Part shown: in pieces, positions 1 through 7,776 of the stretch
How positions within the stretch are numbered: the stretch's first letter is position 1
Layout of the letters: each line of letters starts with the position of its first letter
DNA from: JBEBVQ01 sp964636205
GTDB lineage: Bacteria > Bacteroidota > Bacteroidia > Chitinophagales > Chitinophagaceae
Reading direction: 5' to 3'
Length of the DNA: 13,030 nt
NCBI GenBank assembly: GCA_964636205.1
Contig: CAZWPF010000076.1
Location: 1 to 13,030 of the forward strand
Position numbers and translations under genes: made by a program
Notes under the pieces: generated by a model
Databases searched by the model: none
What the model saw: the letters and a program-made list of their open reading frames with translations, nothing else
What the model was told of the DNA's origin: nothing

Positions 1-91
1 TGCGTACGAGTCTCGGATTTCATCCTCGACGTACGAAGCCTTCAGCTGTGCGGTTTTCCGTCTTCGCCGGAAAACAGTAAGGACGCACAGC
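1..91. other. Gene-free edge segment with two adjacent imperfect palindromes
   Basis: No convincing coding sequence is visible here, although short frames run off the window edge. The first palindrome pairs 3-10 with 25-35, with a 3-base bulge (cgtacgag against ctcg-acg-tacg). The second is stronger: 45-52 (gctgtgcg) pairs with 84-91 (cgcacagc), and directly inside it 53-60 (gttttccg) pairs with 68-75 (cggaaaac), leaving a 7-base loop and a one-sided 8-base bulge. GC is about 54 percent by hand count, above the flanking AT-rich DNA. It could be the end of a structured RNA, a REP-like intergenic repeat or the tail of an element that begins outside the window. No T-run follows either hairpin, so neither is a simple terminator. 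Confidence 0.4.
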
Positions 92-105
92 AATTAAAAA
101 CAAAT

Positions 106-135
106 AAAAAAAGACAGGATAGCCTGTCTTTTTTT
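106..135. terminator. Bidirectional hairpin terminator after the wzc-like gene
   Basis: Positions 106-118 (A-run plus agacagg) and 123-135 (cctgtct plus T-run) form a perfect 13-bp stem with the 4-base loop atag. The GC-rich tip flanked by an A-run on one side and a T-run on the other is the classic intrinsic terminator shape and would work on both strands. It lies 40 bases beyond the stop of the minus-strand tyrosine kinase gene, so it most likely ends the wza-wzc transcript. It could also serve a plus-strand transcript arriving from the left edge. Confidence 0.88.
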
Positions 136-174
136 ATGATTTCATCCGTCCATTCTGGCGGATGTTGGAAAACT

Positions 175-2529
175 CTATTTTTCGTCTCCATATCCGTAAC
201 CGTACCCATAGCCATACCCATATCCGTACCCATACCCGTATCCGTAACCATAGCCCTTACGAATCTGGATGCCATTCATCACCAATTGCAGCTTGGGTAA
301 TTTCTGGTCACGGTTGAGATCATTGACCAGCGACAACTGATTTTTGAATGTGTACTTATGACGAATCACATAGATGGAAATATCAGCATGCTGACCCAAC
401 AATGATGCATCCGTTACCATACCCACCGGAGGAGAGTCAATGATAATATAATCGAAATCTTCACGCAATTTGCGGAACAATTCGGCAGTCTTCGGATGCA
501 TGATCATTTCCGCAGGGTTGGGCGGAATCGGACCCGAAGGAATGAAATACAAATTCTCATGAGCACCGGAAGGCTGAATCAGATCCTCATATTTCACAGT
601 TCCGATGATATAGGTAGAGAAACCGGTCTTAGCCGAATTCACCTCAAATTGAGGCGAAAGACGAGGCTTACGAAGGTCCATCTCCATCAACACCACCTTC
701 TTCCCGGATATTGCCAAAATACTCGCCAGATTGGTAGATACAAAGGACTTACCCTCACCACTCATACTGGAAGTAACCAGCAGTACTTTTTCTGATTTGG
801 CGGTCTGTAAAAACTGAATATTGGTACGCAACAAACGGAATTGTTCCGACAAATAATTACGCTTGTGTTTCAAAACAGGGATACCGTCTTCGAGCTCCTT
901 GCCAAAGCTGATCTCACCAATCACAGGAACATTAGTAGTTGAGGTAATATCCTCCTTAGTTTCTACTTTGGTATTGAGCATCACCCTCAGATAAACTGCA
1001 CCTGCAGGTATAAAGATACCGGCCAAAATCGCGGCAAAAAGAATGATAGGCCTTTTGGGTGAAACCGGAGTGCCATGATACCTTGCACTGTCGATAATAC
1101 GGATATTGGCCAGAGTAGAAGATTTGGCAACCGCCGTTTCTTCACGTTTCTTCAATAAGAACAAATACAGCTCTTGCTTAATAGCTTGCTGACGAGCATA
1201 TTCCAAAGAAAGTCTTTCTTTAAGCGGCACCTGATTGATCTGACGATCCAAGTCCTCACCTTTTTTCCGCAATTCTCTGATACCGGCCAGAAGCCCGTCC
1301 TTTACAGCCGCGATATTGGTTTGCATGTCCCGGCTCAGATTTTCCAATTGCTGGTTGAGCGTTACGATATAAGGGTTATTCTCGGTCGAACTCATCAATC
1401 TGCGTTCCTTCTCGAGTTGTAATTCGTTATAGTGCGCAATGATCGAATTGAAAGCCGGATCCTGAAGTACCATCGACGCCGGAATGATTCGGTTATTCTG
1501 CTTGTTATCTTTCAGAAATTGCTCCAAAGACTCCAATACACTCAGCTGTACTTGCTTATCTGTGAGCATCCGGATATATTCCGAGTTGCTGCTCAACAAC
1601 AATTTAGCCTGCTCGCCGATATCAGTAAGTTCATTCTTACGTTTGAAATGTTCGATTTCCTTTTCGATATCGGTAAGTTCTTCACTCACGATTGCCAGAC
1701 GCACATCGATAAAGGACATGGTACTGTCGGCAATACGGTTTTTATCGGTCACATTGGCTCTGATATAATTTTCAATCAGCGTATTCACGATCGCCTCACC
1801 TTTTTGGGGCTGAGGATCGAGCAGCGACAATTGGATCGTGGTTGTCTGTTGTTTGTTGGCAACCGAAGCCGTAAACCGCTCCATGTATTCACCTACAGTA
1901 GCACGGAAGGGCTTGATTTTTATCGTATAGGTCTTGTTGTTCTCCAGAATAGGGTGGTAGGTACGGGTGATAATGGCCGGACTGCCTCCGAGTATCAATG
2001 TATCCCCCCAGTTGCCGTTTTGAGTTTCGTTTTCTGTCTTGAGTTCAAACGAAACCGGATCGATAATGGTCAGTCCATAATTCACCCATTGGTTTACCGA
2101 ATCGGGAAAGATAAAATTGATCTTAAACGGAAGTTGTTCGTATTGCTCCACTTCCTTTACCCGCCCCATCACAAAACTGGAGCTATGCAATTGGAGGTTG
2201 CGAACCACCTTCTCCATCAGCATCCGGCTTTTCAGGATTTCAACCTCGTTGTTTACATTGGTATTGGTCTGGATCAACCCGAGGTTGGCCAGCGTCTGGT
2301 TTTCGAAGGTGGGGTTATTGTCCTTGATTAATATTTTCGCACTAATCTGGTACACCGGGGTGGCATATCGGAGGTATAACAGGCTACTGATGAGAGCAAC
2401 CAGCATAAATCCTACAAACCATGGCCAGTGCGCCAGCACCAAAGCCACGATTTTCCTGATTTCTACCGAATTATTGATTACCGCCTTCCGGGAGCCGGAA
2501 GGTGTTTGTTGCTGCAGCGCATCTTCCAT
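175..2529 (-). CDS. Wzc-like polysaccharide co-polymerase / BY-type tyrosine autokinase
   Basis: This is an inner-membrane protein of 784 residues that combines a Wzz-type chain-length/export domain with a cytoplasmic bacterial tyrosine kinase (BY-kinase), as in Wzc of capsule and exopolysaccharide export. Visible parts in order: N-terminal membrane span about 35-53; Wzz-like start about 55-110; a long periplasmic segment with coiled-coil character about 270-460; second span about 494-518; the EQFRLLRTN oligomerisation motif (EX2RX2R) at 562-570; Walker A around GEGKS at 591-595 with K594; Walker A' VVLMEMDLR at 612-620; Walker B YIIIDSPP at 694-701. The C-terminus, 759-781, is a strict alternation of Gly and Tyr with 11 tyrosines, followed by DEK; this is the expected place of the autophosphorylated Tyr cluster, but unusually regular. 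The gene starts one base after the wza stop, implying translational coupling. The family is certain; the particular polymer is unknown. Confidence 0.96.
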   Translation of the reverse strand: MEDALQQQTPSGSRKAVINNSVEIRKIVALVLAHWPWFVGFMLVALISSLLYLRYATPVYQISAKILIKDNNPTFENQTLANLGLIQTNTNVNNEVEILKSRMLMEKVVRNLQLHSSSFVMGRVKEVEQYEQLPFKINFIFPDSVNQWVNYGLTIIDPVSFELKTENETQNGNWGDTLILGGSPAIITRTYHPILENNKTYTIKIKPFRATVGEYMERFTASVANKQQTTTIQLSLLDPQPQKGEAIVNTLIENYIRANVTDKNRIADSTMSFIDVRLAIVSEELTDIEKEIEHFKRKNELTDIGEQAKLLLSSNSEYIRMLTDKQVQLSVLESLEQFLKDNKQNNRIIPASMVLQDPAFNSIIAHYNELQLEKERRLMSSTENNPYIVTLNQQLENLSRDMQTNIAAVKDGLLAGIRELRKKGEDLDRQINQVPLKERLSLEYARQQAIKQELYLFLLKKREETAVAKSSTLANIRIIDSARYHGTPVSPKRPIILFAAILAGIFIPAGAVYLRVMLNTKVETKEDITSTTNVPVIGEISFGKELEDGIPVLKHKRNYLSEQFRLLRTNIQFLQTAKSEKVLLVTSSMSGEGKSFVSTNLASILAISGKKVVLMEMDLRKPRLSPQFEVNSAKTGFSTYIIGTVKYEDLIQPSGAHENLYFIPSGPIPPNPAEMIMHPKTAELFRKLREDFDYIIIDSPPVGMVTDASLLGQHADISIYVIRHKYTFKNQLSLVNDLNRDQKLPKLQLVMNGIQIRKGYGYGYGYGYGYGYGYGYGYGYGDEK
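187..255 (-). repeat. Gly-Tyr dipeptide repeat tract at the kinase C-terminus
   Basis: This 69-base tract is a degenerate hexamer repeat (GGN TAY) that encodes eleven Gly-Tyr units and a final Gly, residues 759-781 of the kinase. All four glycine codons (gga, ggc, ggg, ggt) and both tyrosine codons occur in irregular order, so the DNA is not a clean microsatellite although the protein repeat is perfect. The block tccgtaacc occurs at both ends (193-201 and 241-249 on the plus strand), which hints at an older duplication within the tract. Confidence 0.9.
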
Positions 2530-2530
2530 A

Positions 2531-3364
2531 CTAGTTGAAGTTAATCCTTGTCAAGATAACAGCTAAAAGCGATATGCCCGTTGCCAGGAATGAAAAATTC
2601 CGAGCTTTGACCATATCCGTTGCGGCCGATTTAGATTTTGTATGCTGTACGTAAATAATATCTCCTTGCTTCAGATAGAAAAATGGAGAACTGAAGATAT
2701 CGGACGAATTGAGGTTGAAACGGGCTACTTCCTTTTTACCATTGATTTCCCGAATCAACAATACATTGTCTCGCTTCCCGTAAATGGTCAGATCGCCTGC
2801 CATGCCGAGAATGTCGAGGATACTCACCTTTTCATTGGGGATAATATATTGGGCAGGGCGGTTCACTTCTCCTAAAACGGTCACTCTAAAGTTACCATAT
2901 CGGATGTTCACCACCGGCTCTTTGTAGAAATTCGAGGCCTTATCCCTGATTGCTTCTCTTGCCTGAGAAGTGGTCAGACCGCCAACCTTCATTCTGCCCA
3001 CCAATGGCAGTTCAATATACCCGTCCTGATCTACCAAATAACCCGCAATTGTTGGAGTTTGGTTGTTGGTATTGCCGGTAGAAGAGGTAGGCTGGGTTGT
3101 AAAAATGGTAGTATTGCTTGTTCCGGGCATAATATTAGTTTGTGGATCAAGCGTTTGTACCGAAATCTGTAATATATCGTTGGGTTGGATCAGCGGATCT
3201 GTATAATCAGGAGTATTGTAAGAGATAGTCTGATTAATTAAGGTATCCGGGATATCATTCAGATAAATAGATTGCTGATATTTAGAACAGGACACTACTA
3301 GTAATACCCCTAGCAATGCTATCGGTACTTTAACGTTTTTGAAGATGTATATCAATGGTTTCAT
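2531..3364 (-). CDS. Wza-like outer-membrane polysaccharide export lipoprotein
   Basis: The 277-residue product belongs to the Poly_export/SLBB family that forms the outer-membrane channel for exopolysaccharide. A signal peptide ends in the lipobox LVVSC with Cys26 as the lipidated residue. The polysaccharide export domain spans about 57-155 (DPLIQPNDILQISV, then DQDGYIELPLVGRMKVGGLT). An SLBB domain follows at about 158-240 (FRVTVLGEVNRPAQYIIP, LKQGDIIYV). A hydrophobic helix at about 257-272 near the C-terminus matches the position of the Wza membrane helix. A Thr/Asn/Ser-rich stretch at 80-106 interrupts the export domain and looks like a flexible insert. The gene is first in a two-gene unit with the tyrosine kinase. 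Its ATG is preceded by a C-run rather than a purine-rich ribosome site, common for this phylum. The family call is firm. Confidence 0.94.
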   Translation of the reverse strand: MKPLIYIFKNVKVPIALLGVLLVVSCSKYQQSIYLNDIPDTLINQTISYNTPDYTDPLIQPNDILQISVQTLDPQTNIMPGTSNTTIFTTQPTSSTGNTNNQTPTIAGYLVDQDGYIELPLVGRMKVGGLTTSQAREAIRDKASNFYKEPVVNIRYGNFRVTVLGEVNRPAQYIIPNEKVSILDILGMAGDLTIYGKRDNVLLIREINGKKEVARFNLNSSDIFSSPFFYLKQGDIIYVQHTKSKSAATDMVKARNFSFLATGISLLAVILTRINFN

Positions 3365-3479
3365 AGGGGGTAGATATCTTCTGAGTTGTAAGTTATTCGA
3401 TTATTTTATATTATCAGTGCCGGTTCAAATATTTTTTTTAACTTTTAAATTGGAAAAATGATTCGATGATGCCATCGTG

Positions 3480-3500
3480 TTATATCATATATCATATATA
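3480..3500. repeat. Short AT-rich tandem repeat in the wza leader
   Basis: The heptamer tatatca occurs twice back to back (3481-3487 and 3488-3494), followed by a partial third copy (tatata). It lies about 120 bases upstream of the wza start, in a strongly AT-rich gap. A small hairpin lies between it and the gene (cgatg at 3464-3468 pairs with catcg at 3473-3477). It might contribute to promoter flexibility or bind a regulator, but no clean Bacteroidota -7/-33 promoter could be assigned nearby. Confidence 0.4.
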
Positions 3501-3556
3501 AGAGGCGAAAATAATAGATTTTTGTTTTGTTTCGTAACAAGGGTCCTGTCTTTCTT

Positions 3557-3588
3557 ATTAAAAACAAATTCGGATAATAGCACCGAAT
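3557..3588 (-). terminator. Intrinsic terminator of the M1 peptidase operon
   Basis: On the minus strand, attcgg (3588-3583) pairs with ccgaat (3573-3568) around a 9-base loop, and the stem is followed by a T-rich run (ttgtttttaat, 3567-3557). It begins 16 bases after the stop codon of the M1 peptidase gene and separates that operon from the wza-wzc unit. The stem is only 6 bp, so it is a moderate rather than a strong terminator. Confidence 0.62.
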
Positions 3589-3603
3589 ATTGCTCCTTTA
3601 CCT

Positions 3604-5496
3604 TTATAGCACGATTTTATCTATGGAGGATTGGGCCATAGGGTGGTAGTTGTTGCGATATTCACGATACAAACTATCTGCCCAAGACTGCTTACCGGTT
3701 TGCATCATTTCCCGATATAATGGTTCCAGAAATTTGCGTCTTCCGACCTCTGAAAGAAATTTTTCAATGGCAGGAAAGCCCGGTTTATAATCTGCAGCGA
3801 TACACATCAGATACCATTGTGCAGCGATTTCGCTATTGCCCGTACCCGTAAAATTGAAGGCCTTATCTAAAGCTTCCATTTTTTCATAAGGCATAGGACA
3901 AGGCATTTTTCTCAAGAAATGCAGCCATTCGTGGGTGGACCAGTTTTTGGTGTTCAAGGTGCCCGGATCAGCGTTTCCTTCCACAAATAGTCTTCTTTGC
4001 ATATTCACCGTGCCAAATCTTGCTTTATCGGCCCTCGGTGCATTAGCGGGGATACCCGGACCATAAACCCAAGCATTGATATCGAGTAATTTGCGCAGAT
4101 GACCATCACCCTTGATCAAGTGTTGCTCCATATAATTCAGGAACTGTTCGGTAGTGATGGTTTTAAAAGCGTACTCTTCAAAATATTGTTTTAAAAACGC
4201 ATCAAATTTCTCTCTGCCGACGTTTCTTTCGATCAACCATAAGAAAAGGGCTCCTTTTTCATAAGGGATATCTGAGAGTCCTTCATCCGGATCAATACCT
4301 TTGAGATCTTGCTTCAGCCATGTGTTCCGATCATCAGCACCTTTGCGGGCGACTTCCGCTTCCAAATCCTGATATCCCAACTCCCAAAGCATATCCACAT
4401 AACTCTTGTCGGTCATGGATTCAGTAATTCTCCTTTCAAAATAGACCGTGAATCCTTCATTCATCCAAATATCCTCCCAGGTGGCGTTAGTCACCAGATT
4501 CCCGCTCCAGCTATGTGCCAGTTCGTGCGCAATCAGGTTTACCAATGATCGGTCGCCGGCAATAATGGTCGGAGTAGCAAAGGTGAGTCTTGGATTTTCC
4601 ATTCCTCCGATAGGGAAGCTCGGCGGCAATATCAACACATCGTATCTGCCCCAGCGATAAGGACCGTATAATTCTTCCGCTGCCTTAAGCATCTTCCCTA
4701 AATCGGCCAGTTCGAAATGAGCCTCTTCCAGTATAGAAGGCTCTGCATATACACCCGTATGCTCATCCACCGATTTAAAACTAATATCTCCAACCGCCAG
4801 CGCCATCAAGTAGGCCGGTACCGGCTGATCCATCTTGAAATGATAAATGCCGTCTTCGTTCCGTTGTTGCGGATTAGCCGCACTCATCAAGGCTGTGAGT
4901 CCGCGCGACGCCACAATCCGAGCATCATAGGTGAACCTAAAACCGGGGCCATCGGCACAGGGAATCCATGTGCGGGCATAGATTGCTTGTGATTGGGTAT
5001 AGAGGAAAGGATGCTCTTTTCCGGCTGTCTGATGTTTTTCCAGCCATTTCAATGCACCTGCATCCTTGCCGGTTTTATAATGTATCGTTACGGTTTTGGT
5101 CTCGGGTTGAATGGGAATCAAAAGTGCCGTTCCGAGTATGGAATCGGGCGTGCCCATTCGGAAATGCGCTCTTCTATCATCAGCAGTTACCTTTTCAATA
5201 TGTAGACCGTCGGTATCTAATTTCAAAGTATCCAGTCCGTAAGGATTTTCAATATGCCAGGTCGCACTGCCATGCAATTGTTTATTTTTAAAATCAACGG
5301 TGAGGTCGAGCTGTAAATGGCGAATCTGAATGCTGTCTGCATTAGACTGTGAGTGGATGTCTCTTACAGTGGTGAAGGAATCAATCAATTCCGGTGCTGC
5401 TGCAGCAACTTGCGGACCGCGTCCTTTGCAGGCATAAAGAGTTATAAGTGTAAGGCAAATAAAAACTAATTGGTACAGTCTTGAACTCATGCGCAT
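3604..5496 (-). CDS. M1 family metallo-aminopeptidase, lipoprotein (leukotriene A4 hydrolase-like)
   Basis: This 630-residue zinc aminopeptidase is predicted to be lipid-anchored: the signal peptide ends in LYAC with Cys23. The N-terminal beta-domain spans about 50-240 and includes TQSQA at 167-171, as in the LTA4H branch of M1. The substrate-binding GGMEN motif is at 297-301. Zinc ligands are H324 and H328 of HELAH with E325 as base, and E347 of NEGFT, giving the exact HEXXH-X18-E spacing. A catalytic Tyr is likely at 412 in PYEKG. The C-terminal helical domain (about 490-630) resembles the LTA4H-type C-terminus. The first ATG is used here; an in-frame ATG two codons later (MSS) would give an equally good signal peptide. 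It is the last gene of the operon, 76 bases after the DUF4375 gene. It probably trims extracytoplasmic peptides; the true substrate is unknown. Confidence 0.95.
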   Translation of the reverse strand: MRMSSRLYQLVFICLTLITLYACKGRGPQVAAAAPELIDSFTTVRDIHSQSNADSIQIRHLQLDLTVDFKNKQLHGSATWHIENPYGLDTLKLDTDGLHIEKVTADDRRAHFRMGTPDSILGTALLIPIQPETKTVTIHYKTGKDAGALKWLEKHQTAGKEHPFLYTQSQAIYARTWIPCADGPGFRFTYDARIVASRGLTALMSAANPQQRNEDGIYHFKMDQPVPAYLMALAVGDISFKSVDEHTGVYAEPSILEEAHFELADLGKMLKAAEELYGPYRWGRYDVLILPPSFPIGGMENPRLTFATPTIIAGDRSLVNLIAHELAHSWSGNLVTNATWEDIWMNEGFTVYFERRITESMTDKSYVDMLWELGYQDLEAEVARKGADDRNTWLKQDLKGIDPDEGLSDIPYEKGALFLWLIERNVGREKFDAFLKQYFEEYAFKTITTEQFLNYMEQHLIKGDGHLRKLLDINAWVYGPGIPANAPRADKARFGTVNMQRRLFVEGNADPGTLNTKNWSTHEWLHFLRKMPCPMPYEKMEALDKAFNFTGTGNSEIAAQWYLMCIAADYKPGFPAIEKFLSEVGRRKFLEPLYREMMQTGKQSWADSLYREYRNNYHPMAQSSIDKIVL

Positions 5497-5572
5497 TAAT
5501 CTGTTCTTCTAAATGTTAATATAATCCTTCGCTCTAAAGTTACGATGAATAAGCGGGAAAAATTTCGGCTAT

Positions 5573-6079
5573 TTACACCAAGGCCACGAATTGATCCGGA
5601 TGTTCGGAGATGTATTGATTCATCTTTTGAATTGCCTCCGGATGATATTGAGAAAACTGGTTGTCGAGGATTTCAAATTCTTTGAATTCATCATACATGC
5701 CGGCAAACTCTTCCACGGTTGTTTCCCTTTCCAATGCATCCAGGTTTAAAACATATACTTTCAGAACGTCGTCCAGGGTTTTAATCATTTCGCCAAATTG
5801 AATCGTTGCTTCCATCCCTTCGATGGCAGGAAGCAGAAGGCTGATGTATTTGTTTTGGATCAATTGCAAAAAACCGCCTTGTAATACCTGATTCTGGATA
5901 TAATCGTAGGCTAGCAGCATTTGCTGACCGGGCGTAAGTTGCTCCATCAGACCGAAATCCTGTCTGCGGTACAGTTCTTCATGAATTGGCTGGGTCACCA
6001 GATCAAAAAGACTATCCTGTTCACTGGTTGCCTGTCGCCAGGTTGCTTCAGGTATTTGAGGTAAGAAATTTTGGTTCAT
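5573..6079 (-). CDS. DUF4375 (DMP19-like) domain protein
   Basis: This is a small acidic cytoplasmic protein of 168 residues with no signal peptide or membrane span. It matches the DUF4375/DMP19-like family by its core: LTPGQQMLLAYDYIQNQV at 48-65, the QGGF motif at 67-70, an amphipathic segment AIEGMEATIQFGEMI at 85-99, and a C-terminal acidic segment ending in YISEHPDQF. Members are mostly of unknown function; some relatives are reported DNA-mimic or immunity-type proteins, but nothing in this context supports either role. The gene starts 14 bases after the symporter stop and lies on the same strand, so it is very likely co-transcribed. The family call rests on remembered motif similarity, and the role is unknown. 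Confidence 0.75.
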   Translation of the reverse strand: MNQNFLPQIPEATWRQATSEQDSLFDLVTQPIHEELYRRQDFGLMEQLTPGQQMLLAYDYIQNQVLQGGFLQLIQNKYISLLLPAIEGMEATIQFGEMIKTLDDVLKVYVLNLDALERETTVEEFAGMYDEFKEFEILDNQFSQYHPEAIQKMNQYISEHPDQFVALV

Positions 6080-6093
6080 TGTCGTTTAATTTG

Positions 6094-7776
6094 TTATTCC
6101 CGACTCGGTTGGGGACTGATATAGGCCAGGGCACTTACCAGCACTACTACGGCGGCTCCTACAACGTTCAGCCACAAGAATGAGACCACATCAGTATAGT
6201 ACATCAATACTACCACGATTTCTGCCACAACGGCAGCTGCAAATACCCATTCACCGCCAACTCGTTTCATATAAAACGCCACTAAAAATATGCCCAAGAT
6301 CGTACCGTAGAATAATGATCCCAGAATATTGACTGCTTCAATCAGTGATCCCATTCGGGTAGCGAACATCGCAACAGCGATACAGAATATCCCCCAGGCT
6401 AATGTGTGCAGCCGCCCCAACCATAACTGGCGGGCCGGACTGGTACTGTCCTTACTGTTGAGCAAGTGAATATCCATCAATGAGGAAGAGGCCAGGGAAT
6501 TGAGTGCAGCCGAGATAGAGCCCCAGGAAGCCAGGAAAATCACTGCGAATAGCAGTCCTACCAGCCCTATAGGGAGCGTATTCTTCACAAAATAGAGAAA
6601 GATATAGTTGGTGTCGTTGATGTCTTTGACCACTTTCGATTCTTTCATGATTCTCCGAACACTGTCGCGCATCTGGTCAATTTGATGCCGGGCATTCGCA
6701 AATTCCGCAATCGCAACTGCCTCATCAGCTTGCTGGTGCTTGGCTTTTACCAATTGCAGACTTGCAGACTGATATTGTTGTTGCAGATCGGCATATTGTG
6801 CCTGAAGCGGTTCCATTACCTCCGGATGCTGCCGTTCTACAGAGGCCAGAGCACTCTCATTAAAATGCACCGGCGCGGGTTTAAAGGTGTAAAAGGCAAA
6901 TAATAAAGCTCCAATAAGCAGGATGGCAAATTGCATCGGTATCTTCACCAGTCCGTTCAACAACAATCCTAATCTACTTTCGCGGGTGTCTTTTGCGGTG
7001 AGGTAGCGACCTACCTGACTCTGGTCGGTGCCGAAATAGGAGAGCGCTAGAAAGAATCCCCCAATGATCCCACTCCAAATATTGTAACGATCTTTCCAAT
7101 TGAATTCGGTTGTGATCACATTCAATTTCTCTGATTTGCCCGCCACATACAAAGCATCACTCATAGTGACGCCCTCGGGAAGATTATAAATGACCAAGAA
7201 TCCCGCCAGTGCCATCGATCCCAAAATGATCAGAAACTGCAGTTTTTGCGTGTGAGCAATCGCCTTGGCTCCACCGGTATAAGTATATATAATAAGAAGA
7301 CCGCCGGTTATAATATTGGTCAAGTAAATATTCCATCCCATGATGGAGGATAAAATGATCGAGGGCGCATAGATACTGATACCGGTAGATAAACCCCGTG
7401 ATAGCAAAAACAGTACAGAGGTAAGTTTCCGGGTACGTTGATCGAACCGATTTTCCAGATATTCATAAGCGGTATAGACATTCAGTCGCTGGAATATCGG
7501 AATAAAGGTGATGCAAATCACGATCATGGCGATAGGCAGACCGAAATAGTATTGCACAAATCGCATTCCATCGGTATAGGCCTGGCCCGGAGCTGAAAGA
7601 AAGGTGATGGCACTGGCCTGCGTAGCCATAATACCCAAAAGAACTACCGGCCAGGACATTTTCCTACCGGCTCGCAAATAAGTATCGGAATCGGTTTGGC
7701 CCCTGCCTTTTAAGACTCCATATATGATAATACCACCCAGCGTTGCCAATAATACAATCCAGTCTAGTGTACTCAT
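6094..7776 (-). CDS. Sodium:solute symporter (SSS family)
   Basis: This 560-residue polytopic inner-membrane transporter of the SSS/LeuT-fold type carries the family signatures YTYTGGAKAIAHTQ (164-177), GTDQSQVGRYLTAKD (249-263) and the Ser-rich LNSLASSS helix (425-432) that contributes the Na2 sodium site in relatives. About 13 hydrophobic segments are visible. Unusual is a hydrophilic insert at about 303-388, rich in Gln, Ala, Glu and Lys with heptad-like spacing, between the helix ending near 297 and the one starting near 390; it looks like a coiled coil projecting from the membrane. Its start codon overlaps the stop of a 37-residue membrane protein (ATGA), and the DUF4375 gene follows after 14 bases. 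Substrate is not deducible; the upstream deacetylase suggests a sugar, amino sugar or carboxylate. Confidence 0.93.
   Translation of the reverse strand: MSTLDWIVLLATLGGIIIYGVLKGRGQTDSDTYLRAGRKMSWPVVLLGIMATQASAITFLSAPGQAYTDGMRFVQYYFGLPIAMIVICITFIPIFQRLNVYTAYEYLENRFDQRTRKLTSVLFLLSRGLSTGISIYAPSIILSSIMGWNIYLTNIITGGLLIIYTYTGGAKAIAHTQKLQFLIILGSMALAGFLVIYNLPEGVTMSDALYVAGKSEKLNVITTEFNWKDRYNIWSGIIGGFFLALSYFGTDQSQVGRYLTAKDTRESRLGLLLNGLVKIPMQFAILLIGALLFAFYTFKPAPVHFNESALASVERQHPEVMEPLQAQYADLQQQYQSASLQLVKAKHQQADEAVAIAEFANARHQIDQMRDSVRRIMKESKVVKDINDTNYIFLYFVKNTLPIGLVGLLFAVIFLASWGSISAALNSLASSSLMDIHLLNSKDSTSPARQLWLGRLHTLAWGIFCIAVAMFATRMGSLIEAVNILGSLFYGTILGIFLVAFYMKRVGGEWVFAAAVVAEIVVVLMYYTDVVSFLWLNVVGAAVVVLVSALAYISPQPSRE

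Noticed and set aside
1..40. Group II intron domain V-like hairpin on the minus strand (cgtacg ends, GAA-type loop, about 33 bases)
   Set aside because: The length is suggestive, but the AGC triad, the two-base bulge and the usual 3' arm are missing, and no reverse transcriptase is in view.
2..97. Possible C-terminal end of a plus-strand gene stopping at the TAA at 95-97, before the bidirectional terminator
   Set aside because: The 31 visible codons run through the palindromes and resemble no known protein; without the sequence to the left it cannot be supported.
187..255. CRISPR-like or phase-variable microsatellite reading of the hexamer repeat
   Set aside because: There are no spacers, the units are not identical at DNA level, and the frame is coding throughout; any length change in whole hexamers would keep the frame, so it is not an on/off switch.
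1432..2331. 299-codon open frame on the plus strand opposite the wzc-like gene
   Set aside because: It lies wholly antisense to a well-supported kinase gene, its product resembles no known family, and its composition follows from the codons of the real gene.
3426..3433. Promoter -7 box (AATATTTG on the minus strand) ahead of the wza-like gene
   Set aside because: The first conserved T is missing and there is no -33 element upstream; in such AT-rich DNA this match is not informative.
5535..5542. Promoter -7 box (TAACTTTA on the minus strand) ahead of the M1 peptidase gene
   Set aside because: It lacks the final G of TAnnTTTG and has no TTG element at the right distance, so an internal promoter is not supported.
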